Position numbers and translations under genes: made by a program
Assembly (NCBI GenBank): GCA_021229015.1
Contig: CM037788.1
Coordinates: 51,213,040 to 51,277,039, forward strand
Length of the DNA stretch: 64,000 nt
Reading direction: 5' to 3'
Source of the DNA: Solen grandis
Lineage: Eukaryota > Mollusca > Bivalvia > Adapedonta > Solenidae
The notes under the pieces: model-generated
The model's database searches: none
Seen by the model: the letters and a program-made list of their open reading frames with translations, nothing else
What the model was told of the DNA's origin: nothing
Part shown: positions 13,401 to 27,708 of the stretch, piece after piece
Numbering within the stretch: the stretch's first letter is position 1
How the letters are laid out: each line of letters begins with the position of its first letter

Positions 13401-15415
13401 TACATTATTATTAACATCATTTTCTTTATTTACGTCTTTATATATATATATATATTATATATATATATATTTATATATTCTTTATTTTATTGTTATTTTC
13501 TAAAAGTCCGGCACGAATTGTATTTTAAAACAGTTTTGGGATACATTGTTTTTCTTTTTTATTTTATTTTAAAAATCCATATAAGATAAACACGTATGGC
13601 AAAAGAGCTGGAAGTGTCGCATGAAACTTATATAGTCTTTTCTATGTTTCGTATTTATGTGACAGAGTATAATCTTTTTTATTTACTTTTATAATTTATC
13701 CAGACATGTGTACTTGTATTTCTCTTATCAACAAGTTCTGATAGAGGCTGAGAAGTGAAAACGAAAACAAAAATGTAATAAACTTTATATTTCAAAATTG
13801 TTAATGTTCGATAATCGGCAGTTCCTACATCAACTTAAGTATTTAGATTATACGTAAATATAGGTAGTATTTTGGTTAAATACCATATTTGCTTAGTTTT
13901 GTATTCAAACGCTTTGGACCTGGAGCAAAATGTCATGGAAAGAAAGTGTATCAAGCACTTTGTCACCTTTCAAATGTTAACTATGATATTACTTAACAGC
14001 GCCATCTACTTTTAGACNNNNNNNNNNNNNNNNNNNNNNNNNNNNNNNNNNNNNNNNNNNNNNNNNNNNNNNNNNNNNNNNNNNNNNNNNNNNNNNNNNN
14101 NNNNNNNNNNNNNNNNNATTCATTAGCTCTTAATCGCAACTTTATCCGAAAACAAAATATATCACGACATTTGAACACTATTTAAGACCACAATATTCTG
14201 GCCTTGGAGCAATCTCCCGTTTCCTTTTCACTTAGAATAAACATATTTCTTAACAAAGCCAAACAGATATTGCCACCAAGTTTCCGCCTCGGGTCGCACG
14301 GGGGTCGGTTAGGGTGACGCACGAGGCGGCATTGATAAATGGAGTCCTTAATTAGTTCACTAGTCGTGTCAATTTTTGCAAAAACACAAACTCGATTATA
14401 TGAGTGATCATGTTTGAGAGAAGGAGATTATTTTTACACTCGCAGAGTCTCTGTGTTTTCTTCTTTTTATCAAAGTTGTCAACTGGATGCCTCTATATTA
14501 ATGGTTGTGTTAGAAAATTATGATAGATTGGACGGCCCTTTATTGGTGCTTAAAGGCTAGACGATATCGGTGGACATCTATGAGTATTAAAAGTAGGGGG
14601 TGCAAATGAGACCGAAACAATAGTTAAAATGAACTCCTTGAAGTACCATCGGTATCGTGTTCTCTTTGACGAAAGGATGTCCAGAACGTCTCTATAATTT
14701 ACACTGTTAAGCATTCCTCCAAATTTGCTACTTAAAAGACATATATGCAAATTAAACAAGATTGAACGCCTGAAAATCCGGAGAGAGGCGCCTGGTAAAA
14801 AAAAATAGTTGACGGGCCTTTTCTATGATGTTTGAAAGTCTTATTTTAGATTCGTTACTTACGGCAAAATTTTACCACCCCACCCCTCTCTCTCTCTCTT
14901 CTTTTTCTTCTTCTTCTTCCTTTTTCATCTGCTACTGTATATCTTGATTTATTTATTCAGTTCGTATTTTAACACTCTAAGTCACGCTGTTTTCCGGATT
15001 TCTCTGGAAAAAAGATATCATACTGCTAGCTACCTCATCTTTTAAACATGCAGGTGATTGTTTCATATTCTGGACAGCCATCACTAAAATCTGTGCAAAC
15101 ACTTAAATTTACAAATGGATTCCACTACATTTATTCAGCTTATATTTAAAAAGCGTACAAAATATTGATTCAGATCCTCCTCGACTCGTTATAGTATAAA
15201 ATTACAATTCACAGTTGCAAACGTGTCTGATAGTATACCTAAAACACGTGTAGGCTTCCCAATCAAAAAGCAAACATTGATTAAATTTTATATATAAAGG
15301 TTGTTTTTTTTTCCTTTTACGTGACTATTTTCTGCAATGATATAAATATTTTAACTCTTTTTCTATCAACAGCGTAATCGTGATACTGGAATATATTTTA
15401 TATATTAATGCACGA

Positions 15416-15453
<38 letters not shown>

Positions 15454-18400
15454 TTAGAAATGGAACTTTTGTTAAACATAAATTTTAAAAAATTTAACAT
15501 ATTAATATCAAATATGTGAGACAGTAAAATTTAACACTTTGATTTTCCGTTTAAAGATGTCAAACATATTCATGAAAAAAATAATTTTTCTTTATTATCT
15601 TACAGTCTTAAATTAATATTGCAACAGTATTAAAAAATTTAGAAGTAGTATCTTTAATTTTAATTTGGCTTCTTCTTCTTCTGCATTAGCTTCTTCTTCG
15701 TTTTCTTCTTCCTCTTCACGCTCTTTTTATAACACTTTTGGTAGATAGAGCAGTTTTAGTAATGACATCAATTTTTTTTCTTTACGCTGGAACTAAAACT
15801 CAAAAAAAAGGAATGCAAAATATAGCTGCCTTTTTTTCCTTACACATTGTCCATTTTAAGACCATATCTTAAGACCCTTTTTTCCTACAAATGAAAAATA
15901 AAAACAATCGACTTGGACTATCGATACTCTGCCTATCGAATCTGGTTCCTCTTTCGAAATCAGAGCCGTATGACGTACCAAGACCATAGCATCCGACCAC
16001 GATTAACCATCGCCGTACAAATTAACCCTTAAGCGTACACACTGATTATGGACAGTAGGAATCAAAGAACAAATGTCAAAAATAGTTCTTTTCGGTAGAC
16101 GATGCTCAATCATAATCCAGGGAAGTAGCAAGTGGTCTGCCTGATTTGCCCGACTTCGCCTTGAGCCTTGATTTTGGTTTAATTCCCATAGTTAGTGCCA
16201 TATTCAAATTGCTTTTGTCTTTTATCATATATTTTCACGATTTCTCAACATAAGCATATGGAAATCACCATAGTAAAGAAAATACAAAACATAATTTAAA
16301 ATGTAGAAAGCAAAAGTTTTGCCGAGAAAGTTATTTTAATCAAAATATCAGGCTTATATGCAAGATGAAATATGAAGCAAGTTATCAACATAATCATCAT
16401 TATCATTATGTTTAAACATTATTATCATGAAAAGTAGTACTCACACTGTCGTCATATATGATTAGTTTAAACATAAAGCTTTTTTAATTACTGATTTCAG
16501 CTCTAAACTTCCGAATTGTGTTCTGAGATAAAAGGGTAAAGCATCACAAAATATCTTCCCCAATTTTAAAGATAAATGTTAAACAAAAACAAAAGGTATG
16601 ACAGGAAGGCGATTGCGTTGCAATTTAATACACAAAACATCAATATATAACATGCAGAGTTTCCCAAAGCACAGAGATTGTAGCAGCCCTAGTTCTTTGG
16701 TCTGTCTCAGGAATAAAAAGTCATCATACGAGAAAATGTCAGGAAACTGACAGATCTATGTTTATTTCATCTGCAAAACTTCGCAGACGTTTTAAAAGAT
16801 AAACATATTTAGACACTGTCCAAAATTAGGAATCGTATACCATAATATTTTACTCGCCCCACCTCGTATCAAAGCATAATAACCATGTTGAAAGTGACAT
16901 TTTCTATGTAAATCAGATAGTTTATCGAGATTTACGCCATATTGATGAATAAATTGCTAGCTTGTGTGCGCTAGAGGAGATTTCGTTTAAAGAGACGCTT
17001 GCTCCTGCGTGCGGCGGAAGCTTGCAAAAAGCCGAGAATTCTGATTCCTGAATTTTGATAGCCACCATTATAGTCCCTTTCCGTAATGGTGCGGCGCATC
17101 TGACACTGTTTAATTCTGTCACGGACATGTTACTAAGTCTGCTTTCAAGTCGATTTGTAAAATAATTGTTTAAAGTGCATAATTTTGAATTGCAAGCAAG
17201 AATAATTAATATGGGTTGAAAGGTTATTTTTAGCCATTAACATATAATCCCGGATATAACAATTTTATCCGAAGCCATTATAACGCTCTTTGCGCTCAGT
17301 GGAACTGTTAATTGTATGCCAATATATCTCTTATTTACACCATGTTAATTAAAAAATCAATAAGTTGTTTGTTTTTATTGTAGACTTACCTTAATTCCGT
17401 CTTATGGAAACATCTAAATTGTCTTTTTTGTACTAAGAGTGGGCAAAATCATATTCCCTGACAAGAACAAGAATTATTCCATCATTAATTTAAGAGATGT
17501 ATCTATCTTTCTTTTGCCTGAGACACTTAGTTTATACATTGTCGGCATGCGAAACACACATCAATTCTACGTCATTAGCAGATTTCATATTAAAACATTT
17601 CAGTTCCGATTTCCTTCCGCAGAAAACCATCATTTGTCCACTCTTAAGACAAACTCTGGGGCCATTTGCGAAACCGGAAGGTTCCCTAAATATGGCGTGC
17701 CTTCCAGACTGTATCCGTTTGTTTTCCAAGATAAATCGGGTATTTTTACCAGGTACAAATTAGTACCGGCATGGTGTTAGTTTCACGTCCGCTAATATCG
17801 GGTCGATTAAAAGGATAAATGTGAATTATTACATCTGTAAAATGTTGCTTTCGCAAATGCCTGTCAGGACCTCTTAATACACGGGTTTCGTTTTACTCCA
17901 TAAAAATCATATAACAAATGGCACATTTCTATAGTGATGAGTGCTAGACTTAAGTGCTATTTCGTGAACGACACATACTGTCAGAACATAATTATAAATG
18001 TTATATTGATTTTGATAAAATATTACAAATATTTCATACGTTTCGAATGCGTTGTTAACAAACGTTTCCAACTAGAACAAATATTATGATGATACTGTAT
18101 TTTCAATATCAAAAATAACATAAGAAATATTATTTAAAAAAATCAGATTCTCTTAAATATTTTTTTCCGAAATACATTATATTTAGTAAATAAATACGGT
18201 TTGCGTATTCTATGGCCACGGTGATGGGCAATTTTATTTCGGTGGTTATGATTTAGGGGTTTGCTTGCAGTTCAAACATACTTTGTTACTAAAGAAGAAA
18301 AATGACAAAACATCAATGCATAACTGAGTATATATATATTTACAAAAAAAGATATTTCACCGTGGTCTCGCGTGTGTTTTCCCCGTAATTACCCGCACTC

Positions 18401-19001
18401 AGACAACAGAAGCAAAAAATCGAGTTGTTTTCTTTCGCCAGTACACACTCATCAAGATAATCTTACGGTCATCTGGGCAGAATAACGTCTTGATTCTGCT
18501 TGTGACATGATGGATTGAATAAGGGGACATATTTCCCGAGATGGTCAAGCTAATTAAATAACAAAATGATGACCCGTTCCTTTATATTGGCCTAATCCGT
18601 CATGTAGACAGCTTTCACAATTTAATAATATCGCCTGGACCTCTCTAATTATGTTCTAAACACTAACAAGGGTGTATCAAGGTATTATGACATAGTGTGG
18701 TGTATAATGCTGATACAGATATGCTTATATACGAATATATTGCACTGTGCTTGGAAATGCTGACCTAATCATGAAACACAATCAAACAACAAACATTATA
18801 CATACATACATACATACATACATACATACATACATACATACAAATACTACATACTGAAATACATACATACTGAAATACATACATACTGAAATACATACAT
18901 ACTGAAATACATACATACTGAAATACATACAGAAAGACTACATACATACATACATACATACATACATACATACATACATACATACATACTGAAATATAAC
19001 A

Positions 19002-19032
<31 letters not shown>

Positions 19033-21293
19033 CATACTGAAATACTGAAATACTGAAATATGAATACATTCATACTGAACACATACATAATATATACATA
19101 CGATTGACGAAATGTACCCGAACATATTGAAATAGACAGTGAAATAAACATACATAATGGTATACATATTTAGTATAGTTTTTTATGTCTATGTGTTCAG
19201 CGCCTCCCCGACATTATTTCAGTCATATAGCGAGGTCCAGCTACTTGTGAAGTTACGGAGTCACGTTAGTAAAGCTGCTGACCTTCGACAGACTTACTCA
19301 CATAGAAAACTTCGAGTGACCTATTTTGTACTCCAACTTACATCGGTTATGAATATAGGTACATATTTAAAGCTTACATAGGAAAATCATACTGGAAAAT
19401 ATGAATACAGAAATACACATAAACATTTCTTAAAGACACACATTTTTTTTATTTTTTTTTGACGGTGACTGTTAAACTGTAGCTGACATTGTAGAAATAC
19501 CAAATGCCAAGATTTTAGCCATGTTTTGGTATGAAACTGACATGCATATTTCTCCATGGCGACACTTACAACTGACCACACATTTCCCGTGTCTACATCG
19601 CACGGGACACGCACTGAGTGACAGCTACTTGTCAACACGTCAACTCTAAGGGTCCTGAAATTCTCTGAATGTGTTACAAATAATCGATGATCGATCATTG
19701 TCAATCGATTAATATGAATATCGGACTTTTTTTTTCGAGGCCTCTAGCTTATTAGTCACCTGTAATGAATTCGCCGGCTGGTCCTCGAAAGATTTAGACC
19801 ATTCAAGTACGAGGTGTCTAAAATGACGCTTTTCGCTTCAACAAAGGCTTTTTGTTGGCCTTTACTTTTTATGTGTAATTAGACGTGGTCTATATTTGCC
19901 ATCAAATTCTTTGAAGGTCAAATGTCATCAAAACAGTGTTAGTAATACTCACAAACCGAGACGGTCAAACACGGAAGACATGATAACCACCTTTTGTTTC
20001 GTTTATATTATTTTGAAGCTGTGCATTAATACTGATGATAAAAACTTTCGTAAAAAATAATTTTCAGTGAACCCATGTCGAGAAAGAAAACAGTAATCCT
20101 AAACATTTCTCTAGCATGATGTAACCTCCAAAAAATGCTTACAAAATAGTGTACTCACTTAAACTTAAAACTACATGAACTTCGGACAAAAGTATAAAAT
20201 GTCAACATTTATTGTAAAACACACTTTCATGCTAATCTTTTCGGCGCGTTGATAAACGTGACATGTCTAAAAATTCAAACGAACGCGTGCATGTAACGTT
20301 CTTAGGCCTTTTTTGCTTTCGTGAATTAGAGAGCTACCGTCGTGGGTTAGAGGTCATATTATTTATATTTAAGCTATGTTGACGTCATACTAGTTGCTTC
20401 CTTTAAAGAAAACGATAATTTTCATTATTCAAAGAAATTTCCATCCACACGTTAAATCGGGGCTATGTTCCAAAGGCACTCATTAAGAACCGAGTCGATT
20501 TAACGATTTATTTCACTCGTGTCAACTCTAATGCGATTTATTCCCATATCTTAGCCATATGTTTCATTTAATACCACCGTGTACTCTGCAGGTCGCTTTA
20601 GCAATAAACCCTGGCAATTTTAAAGCGACGAGAGAGTCCCGGACCGAGCACCTGCTGGGTTATCGTCCATTAAATGTTTTTACCGACTCCCCTGTTGCCC
20701 AAACAATCAGAAATGTACATGGCGTTTGTCGCATTAATAGACTTCCTAGAAGCGTCGTCTTACAATAGGTATCAGTAGATTTGATTATTTTATGATGAAT
20801 GAATGTCATTTTCTATCATTGTTGTAAAGGAAGTAAGTTAAAAATTGACGTTCGTGGCAGTATTTTATGTCGTTTTTATTTCCATATTTTTCTGTCTCTC
20901 TCTTCATATTGTGTGTCTCAGGTAAGAAATCTGTTTGATTTTCATTTATTTCGCTCTTTCGTGTCAGATATGTGATATCTATCTCTTTTTAATCTTTCTT
21001 TCTTCCTATCTATTATTTTGTTTTGTTTTATTGTTGTTGTTGTTGTTGTTGTTTGTCTGTTGTTGTTTTTTTGTCGGTTTGGGGTTTATTTTGTCAATAA
21101 ATTATAATTCTAAATATTATTAAATCATTATTTTTCAAACCTTTTTTTTATAAATATAACTGGATATGGTTGCCCATATTGTAAAAATTGTAAAAATAAT
21201 CTTTTCACTGCATATGGATATGGCATTATATACATTTACTCTGTAATATGCAAATATCAAAAATTAAGTTGACCTCAACTGACCTACTTACTG

Positions 21294-21347
<54 letters not shown>

Positions 21348-24300
21348 CAAATAAACGCACTGCAAATGCTCTTAGTCTGGCAGCCGTCTTGCATATTGAC
21401 ATTTATTCATCTGTATTTGTGTACTAGAATTTTTGAATAAAGACAAAGCGACTTAGAGAAGAGATGAGATTTTCAAATAGTTTATTCAAACATGGTTGTG
21501 GGGTTCAGTCGCCCAATCTCCTTGAAAATCTTTGCTTTGACGAAGTCATTTATTGATATTACGTGTAGTCATACGGTAAACTCGGGCTCCTTGAAATACA
21601 ATGCCATGTCTAACAGCATATCATTTTATTTCTTTTGCGTATTAGCATTATATGTATTTATTTTTTTTTAAATCAAGTAAATCACTTGAATATAAGTCAA
21701 TTCACTTGAAAATTTCAGGTATATGTGTACTAGTAGAAGTCAATACTTTTACTAATTTTAATTTGGGTTAATATAGTAAAATATATAAATATGATTTGTT
21801 TTTGTCAATACAGTTAAAAGATAAGACGAATTGAAGCACTACAGTGTCTTTTCAATTACTTTCTGGCCAGTATATGCACGTACAGGTCATGCATACCTTT
21901 TTGAATATCTCATCTGAATTAATTCTGTTCAAACAACTAGCGTGGGAAATTTTCCTTCGTTAAGAGTGTCTTTCGAGCAGCTTCTCTTTGTCATTAATTG
22001 GATAAGGTTTTTAAGGTTTATTCCGTACAATGCATGTGTAAATGGTGTCAGAAATAACTTGATCCATTTAAAAGTGCATTATAACTTTTAAGATAAAATG
22101 GGTTCGTTGTACAACACAGGACATGCACATGAAGCGTTGTCGAAATGAAATAGTTTAGCGTATATAAATGTTCGTTTCTTGCATACGTTTGTAGGATGTT
22201 TTAGAAAGAAAGGGTAATTTATGGATACAAGCTTGATATCAAGAACAAAGAGTTACAGTTAGAAAAATGAAAATGATAAAAGAAATACTAATATTTTTTT
22301 CAGAAATGAAGTAAAGGCTTTCAAAGCTTTAATCTAAAAATCTCATTTCACGCTCGCGTGAAAAAAAAATATCGCATTAAATTATTGAACAGAAGAAGGG
22401 TGTTTTTCTTGTTCGATTTTGATATTCATTACAAGTTAACAAGGAAATCCAGCCTCTTTTCTTGCTTCTATCGATTTTAATCCTGTTGGTACACCTGTAT
22501 CAATAAAGAATACTTATGGGGATCCTTAAAGCAGCGACACCATTGATGCGCGCACTTCAAGACGCACGTGACCTTCACGTGACTGTCACGTGACTAAGGT
22601 CTTGAAATGCTGAATTCGTTTTATTGACTATGAATGGTTGACGAATGCAATATGATTGGAGTTAAAATAGAAGGTTTTCCAGATTTTTTAAAATTTGTTT
22701 CAATGATTATACACAATGTTATTTTACTGTTTCAACTTCTGTATCATATTTAAATTCATTTGATATTCCCTTTGAATAAAATTCGAATAAAAATACTGCC
22801 ATGTTTTATATTTTGCGTGTTTATATCAAGGGATGATATCTAGCAATGGTATTTATACGTTGGTATATGAGTCAAAGGGGAATAAATACATAAAAACGTA
22901 CTCCTGAATTTTGAAATATATGAAATAATTTACGCGAAAATAAATAGTGAACAGGTAAAATCATTTCCGATATAGGATTTGCAAAGATAAGTACATAACA
23001 TGCTGGTATATGTTTCACGTGTTTCATTGTGTTGCTTTTATTTCTCATCAACTCATTGTTAAGCATTAAAGTGTAATCAAACCAGCCAAAAGAATCAACG
23101 GCATTTCGGGGAACCCCCAAAAGAGTGACAAGATGATACGGCCACTCTCCCCCTCCGTAATATTGACACATAATTTAAAGCAAATACCACGTTTGATTTA
23201 TGAGTCCATGGGGACGGCATTTTTATCGTCGTCATCCTGCAAGTCCCTGTGAGAGAAGAATCGCGCACTCCATTCATCATAGAGTGTCACTCTTTAACGT
23301 TTAAAATTGGCAAAATAATGAATCAAACCAGAGAAAGTGGTAAGAATTGCTTCAAATTAAAGACAATTTATCTAGCAGACTTTCTTCGGTTTAAGAAATG
23401 TGTAGCTAATTTTCTTTACCTTCTCTTTGCATTTTTTTGCGGATTAATAGCAATGTTCGGTTAAAACACATTAAATTAATAGTTGCACCGTTTTCCAAGT
23501 GAAACAAGAACATGCCGTAAGGGAAAATCTAAATGTTAAACCTTTTTTCGTGAAGATATTTCTGACTTCATAACAAGGAGAAATATTGTAAACTATACGT
23601 TTGCAAACTCGCGAAAATGGGAGCATAAGACAAATCAATGATGGATGACTTTCATTGCACACTGCCTAGCGGAGATTGCTTTTGCAGGATGGTTATAGGT
23701 CGCCGAGTTACTACCACTTAGCCTCTCTCAGCTGTGGGTTCGAGTCCCGCTCAAACTTCCAGTTCGGTTGCCGTAGGTTCGTGGTTCCAACAGTATAAAT
23801 ATGTGCACTCGGGGCCTTCCACAACCTGTAATTGGTTTGACGTCGCACTTCTCCTTAAAAATTTAAAGACGGTGCACTTTAATCCTCTTCTCTGGTTCAC
23901 TGCATGATTTCGTCTAAGTGGACTTCCCCACTACAAGTCGTAAATTGGAAAAATCGATATACTTATGTTACGTACCCTTAAACCATATTTGTTTCTCTGA
24001 TTCCCTATGTTGTTTGCAGAACTGTTCACGTTCTTTGCTTTTTCTTACCTTGCCATAACCGCATACATATGGTAACACTCAAAAAATGCTAGGATGTTTT
24101 TGTTGTTTTTTTGTTGTTGTTTTTTTGTTTCAATGGTATTGATCTATTATGCGTAATTTTAACTCTCAAATATTTAATGTTTGGCAAGTACCGGTAGGTC
24201 TATTGCAATTCTTAGAACGTGAAAGTATAGCTTTCATAGACTTCGCTTGAACACTTATAATCGAAATAAATTTGATAATGATTTATTCATCATGTTAGAC

Positions 24301-25189
24301 ACACAATATTATCAGTTTTGTTTTATCTAACAGGAAGCGAAATTTGCTCCAAGCCCGAATTTCATTACATCAGCTTTTCTTTTAATCCACAAGGATATTG
24401 ACTTACATTTTGCTTATATTTTCATATTATGACCATATCAGCTCAATGAAAGTGTGAAAATGTCCTTCTTGGAAGTGAAAAACAAGAAATCTTAATATCA
24501 TCAGTTCCGAATCTTTGAGATTGTTTCATGCTTACTGGGAAATAATGCTACATTAAAACCGCAATTGCGTCTCAGAGAGCTCCTTCGAGCCAATGAATGA
24601 AGCAATAAGAAAGAGTACAATCAATCATTGCTTAAAACAAGGGTGTCATACACATCCTGATGGCCGCTGTAATTAAACCGAATGGTGGGACGGGAATTGA
24701 AAATAAACAAAGTATTGGAATATCTTGGCCGGAATAACTTGTCCTGCAACCACCGGTGATGCATCACTCTACTGTCACCCTTCTTAATATCAAAATGCAA
24801 TCGAATAGTTTTCCTTCTTCTCTGTTAATGTTTAAGTTCCTTCCTGAAGGCGAATTAATGTAGAAAGAATCTGACACTCAAAAAATACAATGGTCAGTAT
24901 AAACCTTTAGAATTTGATGCTATCAGTGGGTTTTTTGTCGATAAATTTTGGCAACAATGAGCAAAATATAAACATGTGAATATGATATGCCAATTTTTGG
25001 CGATGTACATAACTTGTATTTGCCAATAAATTATTTTGACTTTGACTTAATATATGGATAAAACAAATGGTGATATTGTATAAAAATGCCTAGCCATCAT
25101 AAATATATTCATGAATATTCTTTCTTTTAAGATGTTTTAGTTGTTGTTTTTTCTCTATAATATGCTTAAAAATATAAATGTCACTGTTT

Positions 25190-25232
<43 letters not shown>

Positions 25233-27654
25233 TTTTTTTTATTTATTTACTTATATTAAAGTTCGGTATAGTGTTCATGTGTATCTAACTACTTTAGAAA
25301 TTTAGAATTCAACTCTTTTAAATGGATAAACACTGACTATATATCAAGCAAGTTTTCAAACACTATATTTTAGACATACATATTTTGTTCTATTATGTAT
25401 CAACACTTTAATACCATATATCTTACTCTTTACTATTCTGCCAAAGCTGAAAACGTTTCATTCACTTAAATATTTCACAAGTCACAAAACTGATAAAAAA
25501 GAGCTAGCTGTACGTTAGTAAAACGATGCCTGTTCTACATTAGGTTACCATTTTTGCCCCTAAAAGTTGATCATTGTATTTTATCTTTAATACTTTACCT
25601 TATGTACTGTAAACCTATATAGCAAATTGTACATTGTGAAGTTGTGAAAATGGTTTGTATCAATCCTACAACGATAAACACACTTTTCCCAGATCTTTGA
25701 CCTGTTCGTCTCTCACCACAAAATGATGAGCTAGTCTACTAATCATGGTGGACTTTCATACACCAAACACAGCGATGTCGTTGCATTAGTGGGACGGAGC
25801 GATTAATCTTCGACGAAAATTTAATTCCGTCCCTCGGTTTCACATGTTCCTCGAACTTTTGCTATGAGGAGGTGTTGGTTTGATTGATAAAGTAGACGTG
25901 TACAAGATGGAATCTCCAGGAGAGACCTAACGCGTTCAGAAGAATGGATAGCTTAAACTGGGGGTGAAGACAATTTTGTTGATGAATGAATGAAAGGAAC
26001 AAGTGATATAAAAGATGCGTTGCGTCTCCATGGATGTTTCTGTGTTCTTTCCCTTAAGTGTTGACTTCTCTTTCGGTATATTTTTTATTTACATAATAAA
26101 GACACACTGATACGACCAATTTGTAACCACACTAATATGACAGGCAAGAAGATATGTTTAGGATCTTGGGGTGTTTTGTTTTGTTTTTTCATACGGGCAG
26201 TTTTATATTGTGTTAAGAAAGCATTTTTGGTCAACATTCGTATAAATCAGAAACATTTGGTGCTGTGATGAATTTTAACCATGGACAATTGAGTTCCAGT
26301 TGACACATTCTGATTAACTTCATAAAATGGCTTATGACTGGAATCATTTGTGAAAGAATCAAGTTTTTAACAAAGCAACCTCATCGCGAGTATACCTAGA
26401 GTGAGGCGATTACTTGAGAAGAAGAGACTCCATTCTACTGAATGATAATTAATGGTGTAATGTTTAAAATCAGATCTACTCGTACTAACCTATTTTTTTA
26501 TCTATTAACTATTGTTCATCCATATCAACATTGTCAAAGGGTTAACAGATTTCATATCATAATGTCAATACAAAATGAACATTGCTTGAATACACATGCG
26601 TATAAGAAAAGAAATGATGAATAATTTAATATAGTTGCCCTTTCTTATTGTTTGTTTGGGCAAATGTCTCGTGAATCCCACAATGACTATGTGTTTCAAA
26701 TTAAGCAACTAATACCCAATTAAAATTCAGACTTCAACATTAATTATTGTTTAATGGCGGTCGTTATCTTGGACGATAGCCCCGGTGTATATTCCCGTAA
26801 TAATGAAAGAAGTCATAATGTCAATATCATTGTCGCCTTAGAAATCGGCATTATACGAACAAAGTCAACGTTGCGTGACGCTTCGAATTCCTCACGCATG
26901 AGGTTGTTCCTGGCGTTCTCGTCATAATTGCTTACGTCACAAGTTGTGAGCATGTCGAACAGCGAAGATTTGTAAAACCAGGTTTCATAAAACATAGGCG
27001 ATATGAGGAAATATTGTTTACATTTCAAATTGTATTGCTGTCTAAATTACAAATGACCTTGGTTTTGGTTGGCGAAAGAAGACTTACTTTTAACTTAATT
27101 GAATTATTTATATCTTATCGCAACACAAACATTAAAAGGCCACTACCGTGTATTGGCTAAAGTTGAGAAATATATGATTTTATCGACCACAAAACCTCCT
27201 GACAGACTGCATGACTCGACTATCATTGTTGAACAAGAAATGTTAATTAGTCGTCCAATGGGTGGGCCGTAGCAACTCGTGTGTCAAGTTTATTGTCTCT
27301 GGTACCACCGTAACAATAAAAACTAATAACGCAAACATTGACAGGTTCGACATTTTTCAAATAACGGTATTGATATGAGATTGTGATCCCCTCTGTATTC
27401 TCCATTATGATCATTTCGATAAATTATTTGCCTATGAAGTTTTATTTTCATTTGGTTATTACATCTAGTAGAATAAATTACATTATTATTATTATTATTA
27501 TTATTATACAGTATATTTGACTAAAATAGTGATTTCCAGTCACCTAAACTTATTATCATTATTTCCATCCGTCCAGAACATATCTGTATTCATATATATT
27601 TATTAAGACTATATGTTAAGTTTAAAATTTAAGTCTTATATTATTATTATTATA

Positions 27655-27708
<54 letters not shown>

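Noticed and set aside
18765..19167. Tyr/Cys/Met/Val repeat proteins on the - strand
   Set aside because: Translations of TACA tetranucleotide repeats.
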